Source: Cyanobacteria bacterium FACHB-502
GTDB taxonomy: Bacteria > Cyanobacteriota > Cyanobacteriia > Elainellales > Elainellaceae
Assembly (NCBI GenBank): GCA_014695325.1
Contig: JACJNZ010000035.1
Coordinates: 1-64,000, forward strand
Direction of reading: 5' to 3'
Length of the DNA stretch: 64,000 nucleotides
Position 1 is the first letter of the stretch; each line of letters opens with the position of its first letter. Of this stretch, positions 44,578 through 54,137 are shown piece after piece. The position numbers were made by a program, and so were the translations under genes. The notes under the pieces are model-generated. The model had not been told where the DNA came from and made no database searches. It was given only the letters and a program-made list of their open reading frames with translations.

Positions 44578-46992
44578 GTGACAGACTTTTTTACCAAGCT
44601 TAAAGCACTGTCGAATCGACAGCCTAAATCAGGGGGGTCTCCGGTGAACCAGCGGCGGCTCGTTTCGTTTGCATCGCTGAAAACCCTAGTGGAGCGGGCG
44701 AAGGGTGCGGAACCCTCCGATCGCCTGCCCAATGAGAACAACGAAAACGCTCCTCACTCAGGACGACGATCGCCGCGCCGCCGTCCGCTCTATCAGCAGT
44801 GGTGGGCTTGGAGTGTTGTAGGGCTGGGCTTAGGGCTGGCAGGCACAGGGCTAGCTGCACGAGAGACGATCGTAGGCATTCGGCGACATATGCCCAATAC
44901 TGCCGAGGCATTGAATTATGTCAGAAACGGGACGCTGACCATCGAAGCCGCAGACGGCTCAGTCTTGCAGCAAATCGGACCCGCAACCCGCGACAAAGTT
45001 ACCCTGAGCGAAATACCAGATCGTCTGAAGCAGGCATTTATCGCTTCTGAAGACCGAGATTTCTACCAGCATGACGGTTTAGATTATCAGGCGATCGCCC
45101 GTGCTGCCATTGCAAATGCCACTGCAGGAGAAGTCGTTGAGGGCGGCAGTACGATTACGCAGCAGCTTGCTCGGATTGTATTCCTGGGGCAGGAGCGCAG
45201 TATCGGACGAAAGCTCCGCGAGGCAATGCTGGCTCACAAAATGGAAGACGAACTCCAGAAAGACCAGATTTTAGAACGCTATCTGAATCTGGTGTATCTG
45301 GGGTCAGGGGCGTATGGTGTGGCAGATGCCGCCTGGATTTACTTCAGCAAGCCTATTGAAAAGCTGACCCTAGGCGAAATGGCAATGATCGCAGGTATGC
45401 CCCCAGCTCCCAGCGTCTATTCCCCTCTGGTGAATCCAGACATTGCCCAGCAGCGACGGGATATTGTGCTTCAGCGCATGGTGGATGCCGAGTTTATCAC
45501 GCTGGCTGAGAAGAATCAGGCAATGGCAGCTCCGATCGCGGTCAAGCCCAGTAGCCCGAAGTATATCAACAGTGCAGCTCCCTATTTCACTTCCTACATT
45601 CAACAGCAGTTGCCCAATCTGGTTTCCAAAGAGGAGCTAGAAGCAGGCGGGCTGACGGTGGAAAGCACGCTGAATCTGAAGTGGCAGAAAGAGGCACAGG
45701 CAACGGTCAATCGGGCGATCGAAAACTACGGTCCGCCAGAAGGTTTTGAGCAGGCAGCCCTTGTCTCGGTCGACCCGCGCAACGGTCAAATCAAGGCAAT
45801 GGTGGGCGGCAATGACTTTAGCAAGAGTCAGTTTAACCGCGCTACTCAGGCACAGCGGCAGCCAGGTTCGACCTTTAAGACCTTTGTGTATTCCACGGCG
45901 ATCGCCGCAGGATTTTCACCCTATAAGTCCTACATGGACGGGAAGTACGTCGTCGATGGCTATGAGCCGCGCAACTACAACAAGCGATATCGCGGCTGGG
46001 TCTCGATGCGAGATGCGCTGATTTCTTCCCTCAACATTGTTGCTGTTAAAGTTCTGGTGGATGTTGGGTTTGATCCCGTGGTTGCAATGGCGGCGAAGAT
46101 GGGCATTCAGTCGAAACTGCTACCTGCCTATTCGCTGGCGTTGGGCAGCTCAGAAGTGAACCTGCTGGAGATCACGAGTGCCTACGGAACGCTGGCAAAC
46201 AAGGGTAACCACATTGAAGCGCACGGCATTACCCGCGTGTTTAATCGATTTGGCAAGCTGATTTACGAAGCGAAGTTCAAGCCAGAACGAGCGATCGATC
46301 AAGACAGCGCATCGATTATGACCTGGATGCTCGAAGGGGTTGTCAACAGCGGCACAGGCGGAGATGCAACTCTGGGAGATCGAGCCGTCGCCGGAAAGAC
46401 CGGAACCTCAGAAAAACGGCGTGACCTCTGGTTTATCGGCTACATTCCCCAGCTTGTGACCGGAGTGTGGATGGGCAACGACGACAGTAGCCCCACCTAT
46501 GGAGCTAGCAGCACGGCTGCGCTCACCTGGTATAACTTCATGTCAACGCTGACCGAGGAGATCAAGCCAGAAGATTTCCCGGAAGTCCCACAGCTGGATG
46601 GACGAGACGGCACGATAAAAGCGAAACCTGTGAACCCGCGCCGAGTGGTTGCCAGAGAAGCAGCAAGCGGTGAGGGTGATTACAGCGAAGAGTCGAGTGG
46701 CGAAAGCTCCTGGAGTAACTCTGGCGGAAGCTCCTGGCAAGGTGAATCCTATAGCGAACCCAGCTATTCTGAACCTGACTACAGTGAGCCTGACTACAGT
46801 GAACCTGAGCCTGAACCTGCCGCTCCTGTCGAGTCTGACCCTGTTGAATCGACTGCGCCTGCACCTGCTCCAATTGATACGGTTCCGCCTCCTGAGCCTG
46901 AACCTGCTCCGGCTCCGATCGAAGTTCCCCCCCCAGTCGTTGTTCCTACAGAACCTGCTCCGCCTGCGCCTGCGCCTGACGCTAGCCTCTAA
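44578..46992 (+). CDS. Class A penicillin-binding protein (PBP1A type)
   Basis: Bifunctional peptidoglycan synthase. 804 aa, GTG start. A basic cytoplasmic ~75 residues, one TM (VVGLGLGLAGTGLA), then GT51 with the catalytic Glu in ASEDRDFYQHDG (about residue 158), GGSTITQQLARIVFLG and LNLVYLGSGAYGV. The transpeptidase has PGSTFKTF (nucleophile Ser ~431), SSLN and KTGTSEKRRDLWFIGY. The C-terminal ~150 residues are a low-complexity acidic/Pro tail with repeats of YSEPD and PAP. Ends 126 bp before psb35. Confidence 0.95.
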   Translation: MTDFFTKLKALSNRQPKSGGSPVNQRRLVSFASLKTLVERAKGAEPSDRLPNENNENAPHSGRRSPRRRPLYQQWWAWSVVGLGLGLAGTGLAARETIVGIRRHMPNTAEALNYVRNGTLTIEAADGSVLQQIGPATRDKVTLSEIPDRLKQAFIASEDRDFYQHDGLDYQAIARAAIANATAGEVVEGGSTITQQLARIVFLGQERSIGRKLREAMLAHKMEDELQKDQILERYLNLVYLGSGAYGVADAAWIYFSKPIEKLTLGEMAMIAGMPPAPSVYSPLVNPDIAQQRRDIVLQRMVDAEFITLAEKNQAMAAPIAVKPSSPKYINSAAPYFTSYIQQQLPNLVSKEELEAGGLTVESTLNLKWQKEAQATVNRAIENYGPPEGFEQAALVSVDPRNGQIKAMVGGNDFSKSQFNRATQAQRQPGSTFKTFVYSTAIAAGFSPYKSYMDGKYVVDGYEPRNYNKRYRGWVSMRDALISSLNIVAVKVLVDVGFDPVVAMAAKMGIQSKLLPAYSLALGSSEVNLLEITSAYGTLANKGNHIEAHGITRVFNRFGKLIYEAKFKPERAIDQDSASIMTWMLEGVVNSGTGGDATLGDRAVAGKTGTSEKRRDLWFIGYIPQLVTGVWMGNDDSSPTYGASSTAALTWYNFMSTLTEEIKPEDFPEVPQLDGRDGTIKAKPVNPRRVVAREAASGEGDYSEESSGESSWSNSGGSSWQGESYSEPSYSEPDYSEPDYSEPEPEPAAPVESDPVESTAPAPAPIDTVPPPEPEPAPAPIEVPPPVVVPTEPAPPAPAPDASL

Positions 46993-47118
46993 AGAAATAG
47001 GACGTGGGACAGAGGCTCACTTTTCTATTTCGAGATCAAATCCTGAGCAGGGGTGAGGAATCTAACCTGTCTTGGCTCTATAGTGAGGACTAGTGTTTCA
47101 AAAATTGAGGAAGGAAAA

Positions 47119-47328
47119 ATGATTGTGCTACTTCAAGCCGCAGCAGAAGCATTAGAAAAAGAACCTCATTTTCCGTTTGCGTTTACAGCTGTTTATATTG
47201 TTGGCTTTATTGCTGCGGTTACGATCGGCTCGATCGCCTGGTATAACTCGAAGCGTCCGCCGGGTTGGGAAGATAAGCAGCGTCCTGATGTGGTTCCTGA
47301 AGTGGATGCCAGCGACCCAAAGGTATAA
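47119..47328 (+). CDS. psb35: Probable photosystem II assembly protein Psb35
   Basis: Start at 47119 (ATG after GGAAGGAAAA); the frame is open 22 codons upstream without a better site. 69 aa. One membrane helix (FTAVYIVGFIAAVTIGSIAWY), then the hallmark NSKRPPGWEDKQRPDVVPEVD. I assign it from memory of Psb35/Ssl2148-like proteins, which bind CP47-containing PSII assembly intermediates. Followed by a clear terminator. Confidence 0.7.
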   Translation: MIVLLQAAAEALEKEPHFPFAFTAVYIVGFIAAVTIGSIAWYNSKRPPGWEDKQRPDVVPEVDASDPKV

Positions 47329-47367
47329 TTTTTAACCCAGCTTTTTTAAGCAAATTTGTAAGCAAAG

Positions 47368-47394
47368 AGGGCAGGAGATTTCTGCCCTTGTTTT
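47368..47394 (+). terminator. Rho-independent terminator after psb35
   Basis: A 9-bp stem AGGGCAGGA/TTCTGCCCT (one G-T) on a GAT loop, then TGTTTT. It starts 40 bp past the stop. Confidence 0.8.
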
Positions 47395-47466
47395 CTATCT
47401 ATCCTTATTTTTTATTAAAAGGACATCTATTAGCCTTTTGCATTCATCAGCCTGCCAATCGAAGGC

Positions 47467-47580
47467 GTGATCGAAGCGAAGGTCTGCCGATTCCTGCACC
47501 GACAAGAGGAATATTATCAAGCGCAAAAAAAGGGCGAACACAGCGTTCACCCACAAGACCACTTTGAAGAATTGAATTGA
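47467..47580 (+). other. Possible small ORF or gene fragment, 37 codons
   Basis: From the GTG at 47467 the frame reads VIEAKVCRFLHRQEEYYQ... and ends FEELN-stop. The same frame stays open back to 47430 without an ATG. Charged, helix-like composition looks coding, but there is no ribosome binding site at a proper distance, so it may be the 3' remnant of a lost gene. Confidence 0.3.
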
Positions 47581-47594
47581 TTGCTAAGAATTTT

Positions 47595-47855
47595 TTAAGC
47601 CAGGTGTGCTTTTAGAACTGACTTGGGAGCGCGGCGAACCCGGCAGCGAATCGTTTCGTATCCAAGCTTAGTGCAGGCTTCGTAGCGGTGGCAGCCAGAG
47701 AATCCGTAATACTGGCCTTCGACTTCCAAGACATCGATCGGCTCCTGTAAGCCAATTTCGGCGATCGACTCCATCAGCGCTCTGACTTTTTCCTGATCGT
47801 TTTGACGGAAGAGGGGACGACGAATTTCATGGAGGGGAATGTCTTGGATTCGCAT
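47595..47855 (-). CDS. srx: Sulfiredoxin
   Basis: Start placed at 47855 (MRIQDIPLHEIRRPL), 86 aa. ATP-dependent repair enzyme for hyperoxidised 2-Cys peroxiredoxins. ParB-like fold with DIPLHEIRRP, then the catalytic motif FSGCHRYEA (Cys55) and LGYETIRCRVRRA. All active-site residues visible (Cys, His, Arg of GCHR). Protects against peroxide. The metal sensor gene lies upstream on the same strand. Confidence 0.88.
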   Translation of the reverse strand: MRIQDIPLHEIRRPLFRQNDQEKVRALMESIAEIGLQEPIDVLEVEGQYYGFSGCHRYEACTKLGYETIRCRVRRAPKSVLKAHLA

Positions 47856-48006
47856 GAAGTCAACCTGACAATGCAACTGCTTTCTCTTATATCATACTCA
47901 TAACGACTACGATTTGGAGCCAGGATTAAAACTTGAATTAAAAAATCGGCTTGGTACAGAGGCACAGCCGATAGGATGCAGGCTAAGGGGAGGAATTTGG
48001 GCAGAA

Positions 48007-48387
48007 TTAGGGCAGAAAACGATCGAGCGCAGCTTTTAGCTCCTCGATTTCAGTCTCGATGTTACCTGCCCGTGCTGCACGGGAAATACATTCGGTCAAG
48101 TGTTCGTCGAGGATCATGCGAGAAACGCGATCGAGCGCACCTCGAACTGCGGCAATTTGTACCAGCACATCTGGACAGGAGCGGCTTTCCTGAACCATCA
48201 TTTTGATGCCACGAATGTGTCCCTCGATTCGCGATAGGCGGTTCACAATGCGCCGCAGCGACTCCTCGCTATGAACGTGCGGGTGAGCTTCCCCAGGATG
48301 GATATGCTCTGACGGCAATTCCGGCACAAGATCCGGTTCTGAATCGTTCTGAACAGGACGGGGCTGATGAAGTTCGGAGGCTGCCAT
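48007..48387 (-). CDS. CsoR/RcnR-family metal-sensing repressor (InrS-like)
   Basis: 126 aa. DUF156 helical fold with VNRLSRIEGHIRGIKMM. Metal ligands sit in ESRSCPDVLVQIAAVRGAL (Cys71) and EHLTEC (His96, Cys100). An additional His-rich N-terminus (HIHPGEAHPHVHS) resembles cyanobacterial InrS, which senses nickel, rather than plain copper CsoR. It should repress a metal-efflux gene, but none is next to it; its neighbours are sulfiredoxin and a proline-rich protein. The metal assignment is inference. Confidence 0.85.
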   Translation of the reverse strand: MAASELHQPRPVQNDSEPDLVPELPSEHIHPGEAHPHVHSEESLRRIVNRLSRIEGHIRGIKMMVQESRSCPDVLVQIAAVRGALDRVSRMILDEHLTECISRAARAGNIETEIEELKAALDRFLP

Positions 48388-48489
48388 ATGAGAGTTTTAC
48401 TGTGTAGGAGGAGCAGGAAAGGCGAAAGCAGGTCTAGCCAGAGCGCAATACTTGCAGCCTATTGATTCTTCTTGATTCTAGCCCAGTCC

Positions 48490-49767
48490 CTACTGGTCGA
48501 TCGTTTTGGGTCGGGAGGAAAGCGGAGGCGGGGCGGCGGGGGCAGGCTCAACCACAGGTGCAGGAGCGATCGGAAGCGGTTCTGCCACCACAGGCGCAGG
48601 AGCAACAGGGGCAGGCTGAGACGGTTGAGTGATTTGACTGGTGACCGGTGGGGCTGGCTTATTGGCAGGGGAAACGTCGCTGGGTCGATTAGATTCAGCA
48701 GGGACGGCTTCGGTAGAATTGCTGGGGGTCACGTTTTCTGGAGCAGCGATCGCAGGTGCAAGCTGGGCAGGAGCAGCAGGCAGAGGGGCATAACCCTCAG
48801 AAAATGGCTCGAGTGGCGGCGTGTATTGTAGCGCAGGCTCAGCCGGATAAGTTGGCGAATTGTCAGTTGCCTCTGGCATTGTTGCCGAGGGTGTTTCGTA
48901 AATGGGCCAGTTACCCTGTGCCGGAAAGGACTGTTCTCTGGTAAAAAAACTTGTGCCCAGGTTAAACGGAGTTTTGCCTTGCGAAGGGGGCTGAACTCGC
49001 AGCGCGAATCCCATGCCTGCCCCCGTTGCCCCTGCAATCAATGCGGTCAGCAAAAAGGCGTTGGGCAATCTTGCAGGGATCCACTTCGCGGCGCGAGGCT
49101 TGGGCTGAACGAGAATCCGAACTGACGGAGAGCTTTGTTTTTGAGGCGATTGTCCGTTGAACGTCTGCGGTAGCTGTTCTGTTGCGGCGACAGGATGGGG
49201 TGCAGGTTCAGCGATCGGGGCTGGGGACGTTACCTCAGCCGGAGTTGTGCCGCTCGTCGACTCATCCGCAGATGAAACCGGAGGAATCGCAGCTTGAACT
49301 GGCTCTGGCTTGGATGCGGCGGGGGCTTCTGATAGCGGCTCTAAACTTTGAGGCTCTAAACTTTGAGTTGCCGTTTGGGGCAATGTCGCTTCGGGTGGAG
49401 TTGGCTCTGGAAGATAAACAAACCACTCTCCCAGCTTTTGCGGCGGCTGATTCGGCAGAAAGCTCAGCACTACAAACGGCAAATTCTGCCCGTCTACCTG
49501 CTCCTGAAAGAGATCGATTGCTCGCAGTCGATGGTTGAAGGGATGCTTCGCAAGATGCCGTGCCCCTGACATAAACTGCTGTACAATCTGCTGCCACACC
49601 TGAGGATGGTTGGATTGCTTCGCAGTTGGGTTGAGCGTCTGCAATACGACCGTCTGCTCCAGGTAAACATGGTACGCCTGATAAGTCATGCCCAGATCAG
49701 CCTTGTGCAGCACTGCCTGAATCACATACTTGCCGCTTTGCAGGATGGCTCCATCCGTTAGGATCAT
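48490..49767 (-). CDS. Truncated kinase-like, proline-rich membrane protein
   Basis: 425 aa. The first ~110 residues (LQSGKYVIQAVLHKADLGMTYQAYH ... VVLQTLNP ... FNHRLRAIDLFQEQ ... FVVLSFLP) resemble the N-lobe of cyanobacterial Ser/Thr kinases. The glycine loop is degenerate, the VAIK lysine is absent (Val-Leu-Gln) and there is no catalytic lobe. Then a Pro/Ala/Ser linker, one TM near residue 240 (AFLLTALIAGATGAGMGFAL) and a second long Pro/Ala-rich tail. Likely a pseudokinase-derived scaffold. No enzymatic function expected. Confidence 0.7.
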   Translation of the reverse strand: MILTDGAILQSGKYVIQAVLHKADLGMTYQAYHVYLEQTVVLQTLNPTAKQSNHPQVWQQIVQQFMSGARHLAKHPFNHRLRAIDLFQEQVDGQNLPFVVLSFLPNQPPQKLGEWFVYLPEPTPPEATLPQTATQSLEPQSLEPLSEAPAASKPEPVQAAIPPVSSADESTSGTTPAEVTSPAPIAEPAPHPVAATEQLPQTFNGQSPQKQSSPSVRILVQPKPRAAKWIPARLPNAFLLTALIAGATGAGMGFALRVQPPSQGKTPFNLGTSFFTREQSFPAQGNWPIYETPSATMPEATDNSPTYPAEPALQYTPPLEPFSEGYAPLPAAPAQLAPAIAAPENVTPSNSTEAVPAESNRPSDVSPANKPAPPVTSQITQPSQPAPVAPAPVVAEPLPIAPAPVVEPAPAAPPPLSSRPKTIDQ

Positions 49768-49893
49768 AAGCTCGTCCGGAGAAGATAAAAGGTCAGCGTC
49801 ACGGTTTACCGTCTGTTTACCGTCTTAAGTTCCTCAGTCTACTCCCTCACTGCTCCCCTTGCCTAGCGCAGGCGATGAGGTTTCTCAAATGAG

Positions 49894-51297
49894 TCACTCC
49901 GGCTGAGGGGCAATCATGGCTTCTGGACGTACCAGGCGATCGAATTCTTCTCCAGACAGAAAACCCAGCGCGATACAGGCTGCTTGCAGGGTTGTGTTTT
50001 CCTGATAGGCTTTTTTGGCAACTTGAGCGGCGCGATCGTACCCAATATGGGGATTTAAGGCAGTGACCAGCATCAGCGAATTTTGCAAAAAGTGCTGAAT
50101 CTGCGCTCGGTTGGGCTGAATGCCTTCCACTAAATGCAGCCGAAACATCGTACAGGCTCCGGTCAGCAGCCGAATCGAATTCAGCAAATTGAAAATCATT
50201 ACAGGCTTAAACACATTCAGTTCAAAATTGCCTTGGCTGCCTGCGATCGTGACTGCCGCATCGTTGCCCATCACCTGCACACACACCATCGTCATCGCTT
50301 CGCACTGCGTCGGATTCACCTTTCCCGGCATAATTGATGATCCGGGTTCGTTTTCCGGCAGGCGTAGTTCTCCCAAACCGCAGCGTGGACCCGACCCTAG
50401 CCAGCGAATGTCGTTGGCAATTTTCATCAGCGATACCGCAAGGGTTTTCAGCGCACTGCTGGTCATCACGATCGCATCATGGGCTGCCAAAGCTGCAAAC
50501 TTATTGGGTGCAGCGACAAAAGGCAATCCGGTCAGGCGCGAGATTTCTGCCGCCATGCGATCGGCGAATTCAGGGTGCGTGTTCAGTCCTGTTCCCACCG
50601 CGGTTCCCCCGATCGCCAGCTCATATAAATCGGGGAGCGTGGTTTGGATTCGCGCCAAATCCTTTTCGAGCTGAGAGACATAGCCAGAAAACTCCTGTCC
50701 TAGCGTCAGCGGCACGGCATCCATTAAGTGAGTCCGTCCGATTTTGATAATGGCGTGAAAGTCTGCCGCCTGCTTTGCCAGTGCGTCTTTGAGCTGCGTT
50801 ACTGCCGGAAGGAGCTGATGAACAATCTCTTCGATCGCTGCAATATGCATCGCTGTCGGAAACGTATCGTTAGAAGACTGCGATCGATTCACATGGTCGT
50901 TAGGGTGAATTGGCGTTTTGCTGCCCAGGACGCCTCCCGCCAACTCGATCGCTCGATTCGCGATGACTTCATTCGCGTTCATGTTGGTTTGCGTGCCGCT
51001 TCCCGTCTGCCAGATTCGCAGCGGAAAATGATCATCGAGCTTGCCTGCAATCACTTCATCGGCAGCTTGCTCAATCAGTTGCGCCTGTTCAGACGGCAGT
51101 TTGCCCAGCGTTTGATTCACCGTTGCCGCTGCCCGCTTTAAAGTGCCAATCGCCCGAATCATTTCCCTGGGCATAACATCATCGCCGATCGCAAAATATT
51201 GCAGCGATCGCTGGGTCTGCGCGCCCCAATATCGATCCGCTGGAACTTCGATCGCGCCCATACTGTCTGTTTCGATTCGGGTTGGGGCATTCACCAT
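49894..51297 (-). CDS. fumC: Fumarate hydratase class II (FumC)
   Basis: Start at 51297 ([14 protein letters not shown]) with AGAGGA 7 nt upstream; a GTG seven codons earlier is possible. 467 aa. Signature [15 protein letters not shown] (flexible SS loop with catalytic Ser), [36 protein letters not shown] and [19 protein letters not shown] are all intact. Interconverts fumarate and malate. Monocistronic. Confidence 0.96.
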   Translation of the reverse strand: MVNAPTRIETDSMGAIEVPADRYWGAQTQRSLQYFAIGDDVMPREMIRAIGTLKRAAATVNQTLGKLPSEQAQLIEQAADEVIAGKLDDHFPLRIWQTGSGTQTNMNANEVIANRAIELAGGVLGSKTPIHPNDHVNRSQSSNDTFPTAMHIAAIEEIVHQLLPAVTQLKDALAKQAADFHAIIKIGRTHLMDAVPLTLGQEFSGYVSQLEKDLARIQTTLPDLYELAIGGTAVGTGLNTHPEFADRMAAEISRLTGLPFVAAPNKFAALAAHDAIVMTSSALKTLAVSLMKIANDIRWLGSGPRCGLGELRLPENEPGSSIMPGKVNPTQCEAMTMVCVQVMGNDAAVTIAGSQGNFELNVFKPVMIFNLLNSIRLLTGACTMFRLHLVEGIQPNRAQIQHFLQNSLMLVTALNPHIGYDRAAQVAKKAYQENTTLQAACIALGFLSGEEFDRLVRPEAMIAPQPE

Positions 51298-51838
51298 CAC
51301 GCATTCCTCTGGTTGCACAACGACTCAGAAACCGATCGAACTAATCGATCAGGTCGAACCAATCGATCAGAACTCGATCAACCGATTCCCGATTTTTGAG
51401 TGTAGAGGATTCGTGAGGGAATTGCCCTGTTATTCAGTTCGAGTGAAATGCTGAATGAGGATTACGCTGCTGGATCGAGGCGGTTGTGTCGTTTCGTCGC
51501 TTCCTGGAACGCTAAACCGCATTTGATCTTGGTTTGCTCTTTGCTCAACCTGCCCTGACAGCCCAATAAGTACTGATAGTTGCTTGATTCGAATCTCGGT
51601 TTCGCAGCTTTGGAATCCCCCTTAGCTCCCCTTCAAAGGGGGATTCAAACCCTTCCAGCCATTGGGTTTGTCCCAGGAAAGTTTAACCCTTGCCTGTCCC
51701 CTTTTTAAGAAGGAGGATTTTAAGGGGGATTGAGGGGGATTTCAACCGATCGAGCCACAGGTCTAAGCTCCTTTCCATTGCCGTCTTAGCCTGTTGCTCG
51801 GTCAATCTAACTCGATGCAAGCTCTAATTCAGTTGGAA
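51298..51838. other. Spacer with dispersed CCCCCTT repeats
   Basis: 541 bp, no gene. At 51613-51646 an 11-bp perfect stem GAATCCCCCTT/AAGGGGGATTC forms. Further GGGGGATT-type copies follow at about 51700-51760, a repeat style common in filamentous cyanobacterial spacers. Confidence 0.5.
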
Positions 51839-52192
51839 TTAGTCGTTGTTCAATCCACGCAGGCTTCTTTCTGCGGTGTCCTTGTACATCTCGCCGAATT
51901 CTTTCACGGCTGCCTTGGACTCATCCACAATGTTTTCCAGTCTTGCATCATTCTTGCCTTCGACTTGGTCAGCTTCCTTAAACCATTCACCGGTAGTCTT
52001 GGGCCGCTCATTGTCGAGTTGATGCGCGTCTGCCTTCGCCCGCTCCATCGTGGCTTTCTTGTCTACACGGGGTACGGTATCGGTGGTGAGCAGCAGAAAT
52101 CCAACCAGAACGATCGAGAGAACTTGCTTGATCTGAATGCTGCCGAGCAATGCGCCAATTCGAGCTGCCGCACGAGAAATTAAGCTTTTCAC
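51839..52192 (-). CDS. Small membrane-anchored protein, unknown
   Basis: 117 aa. One N-terminal membrane segment (QVLSIVLVGFLLLTTDT, about 24-40) is followed by a highly charged helical domain (KKATMERAKADAHQLD, DESKAAVKEFGEMYKDTAERSLRGLNND). The layout resembles cyanobacterial low-temperature- or stress-induced membrane-tethered proteins, but I cannot assign a family with certainty. Divergent from the cysteine desulfurase gene. Confidence 0.65.
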   Translation of the reverse strand: MKSLISRAAARIGALLGSIQIKQVLSIVLVGFLLLTTDTVPRVDKKATMERAKADAHQLDNERPKTTGEWFKEADQVEGKNDARLENIVDESKAAVKEFGEMYKDTAERSLRGLNND

Positions 52193-52328
52193 GATAAACC
52201 TCTACCAAAACTTTTTCAAAGGACAAAATCAGATTACCGGGGTAATGCAAACCGTCCCTCTCGCCAAAGTCAGACTTTGAGGGTAGAGATAGGCTGATAG
52301 GGAGTGATTCCGCCAGGAAACCAGCTTT

Positions 52329-53552
52329 ATGACTCGTCCGATTTACCTTGATGCCCACGCCACCACTCCCGTAGACGATCGCGTTTTGCAAGCCATGCTG
52401 CCCTTTTTCACCGAACATTTTGGCAACCCGGGCAGTTTGCACGCCTATGGCTGGGAAGCAGAAGCGGCGGTCAAACAGGCAAGAGCAACCCTGGCAGCAG
52501 CGTTGTGCAGCAGTTCCCCTGCTGGAATAGGCGGCGTATCCCCAGAAGAAGTCATTTTCACGAGTGGGGCAACCGAAGCAAACAATCTGGCAATCAAGGG
52601 CGTAGCAGAGGCGTATTTTGCGAAAGGCAAGCATCTGGTCACTGTCCAGACCGAACATAGCGCAGTGCTTGATCCCTGCCGTTATTTAGAGTCGCTGGGG
52701 TTTGAGGTGACTTATCTACCCGTGCAGCCGGATGGATTCATCGATTTGGCACAGCTTCGCCGGGCAATTCGATCGGATACGGTGCTGGTGTCAGTGATGG
52801 CAGCCAATAATGAAATCGGCGTTCTGCAACCCCTGGCAGAAATCGGGGCAATTTGTCGGCAGCATGAGGTTTTGTTTCACACCGATGCAGCTCAGGCGAT
52901 CGGCAAAATTCCGCTCGATGTGGAAGCAATGCAAATTGATTTGATGTCGCTCACGGCGCATAAAGTTTACGGACCTAAAGGAATTGGGGCGCTTTTTGTG
53001 CGAAGACGGCAGCCCAGAGTCCAGCTTGCGGCTCAGCTTCACGGCGGCGGACAGGAACGAGGACTGCGATCGGGAACGCTGTATTCGCCTCAGATTGTTG
53101 GGTTTGCCGAAGCGGTGCGGATTGCCCTTGCCGATCGAGAAACTGAGTCCCAGCGCATTCAGGATTTGCGCGATCGGCTCTGGCAGCAGCTTCAGCCCCT
53201 GGGTGGCATTCATCTGAATGGACACGCAACGCAGCGATTGCCGGGAAATCTAAACATCAGCGTCGAAGGCGTAGACGGACAGGCATTGCTGTTAGGCATT
53301 CAGTCGTTTGCGGCGGTTTCATCAGGGTCTGCTTGCGCTTCTGCAAAATCGGCTCCATCCCATGTATTGACTGCGCTGGGTCGATCGCCTGAGCTTGCCT
53401 ATGCTTCGATCCGGTTTGGGATCGGCAGGTTTAACACCGTAGCAGAAGTCGATCGCGTTGCTGCAAGGGTGATTGAAACGGTGCAGGCACTCCGTGCTAC
53501 AAAGCAGCCGTATGCTCAAAACGCGATTTACAGGACGTTTGAAAAGTCATGA
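52329..53552 (+). CDS. Cysteine desulfurase (NifS/IscS family)
   Basis: PLP enzyme that frees sulfur from cysteine for Fe-S clusters, tRNA thiolation or other uses. 407 aa. PLP Lys212 in TAHKVYGPKGIG, cofactor His in TEHSAVLDP, HTDAAQAIGKI, and the catalytic Cys336 in SSGSACASAKSAPSHVL (class I, NifS/IscS type loop). A ~10-residue insertion (SSSPAGIGG, residues 61-69) lies before EEVIFTSGATEANN. No isc/suf genes adjacent. Confidence 0.94.
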   Translation: MTRPIYLDAHATTPVDDRVLQAMLPFFTEHFGNPGSLHAYGWEAEAAVKQARATLAAALCSSSPAGIGGVSPEEVIFTSGATEANNLAIKGVAEAYFAKGKHLVTVQTEHSAVLDPCRYLESLGFEVTYLPVQPDGFIDLAQLRRAIRSDTVLVSVMAANNEIGVLQPLAEIGAICRQHEVLFHTDAAQAIGKIPLDVEAMQIDLMSLTAHKVYGPKGIGALFVRRRQPRVQLAAQLHGGGQERGLRSGTLYSPQIVGFAEAVRIALADRETESQRIQDLRDRLWQQLQPLGGIHLNGHATQRLPGNLNISVEGVDGQALLLGIQSFAAVSSGSACASAKSAPSHVLTALGRSPELAYASIRFGIGRFNTVAEVDRVAARVIETVQALRATKQPYAQNAIYRTFEKS

Positions 53553-53909
53553 CGCTGACCAAGCTGCTGCTTAAGCCGATCGGCGTACGACTTTTGATGA
53601 ACTATTCGCCCTATTTTTAATCGATCGCTTGCTTAAGCGTACTAATAGGAATAAATCAGGATAGGTATATCGATTCGCGTACCTTTACAGGTGTACAAGA
53701 GCCGTTTACAAACCCGCCTAAAGTAAGTTTGCGTTTAGGTTCCCATATCTCAAACTATAAATAAGTCAAATGAATTTACAGCGCTTATCTAATTCACAAA
53801 TCGTTTGCCGATTGAAGCCAAGGTAGAAATAACCGAACCTTCAATTTGCAATTCATTAGGTAAGATTTCATTACAAAATAATCAGAACGATTAATTAGGA
53901 GCTTATTGC
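53553..53909. other. Spacer upstream of a small ORF
   Basis: 357 bp, AT-rich. Ends with AGGAG 9 nt before the small ORF's ATG. Otherwise nothing recognised. Confidence 0.4.
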
Positions 53910-54047
53910 ATGAACTCACGAATTCCTTATCAAACGGGTGCCAGACCTCACAACTTGAATACTGCCACTGAAAAAGCCGTTCAACCTGCTAAACCCACCG
54001 TTCAGTTCTCAATGAATAACGATACAACGCTGAGCAAAGACAAATAG
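53910..54047 (+). CDS. Small protein, 45 aa, unknown
   Basis: Starts MNSRIPYQTGARPHN, preceded by a good ribosome binding site (TTAGGAGCTTATTGC-ATG), and ends TTLSKDK. Composition is polar with several Asn/Thr/Pro, no membrane helix and no Cys. The combination of a strong ribosome binding site, a 357-bp upstream spacer and normal codon use makes expression plausible. No family recognised. Confidence 0.55.
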   Translation: MNSRIPYQTGARPHNLNTATEKAVQPAKPTVQFSMNNDTTLSKDK

Positions 54048-54137
54048 TATTTTTAATCAGTATTCAACATTCGGTTCATTTTTAATGAATGGGTTTGATT
54101 AGGGTTTGATCAGGGTTCGATCGCCGTTTCTTTCAGA

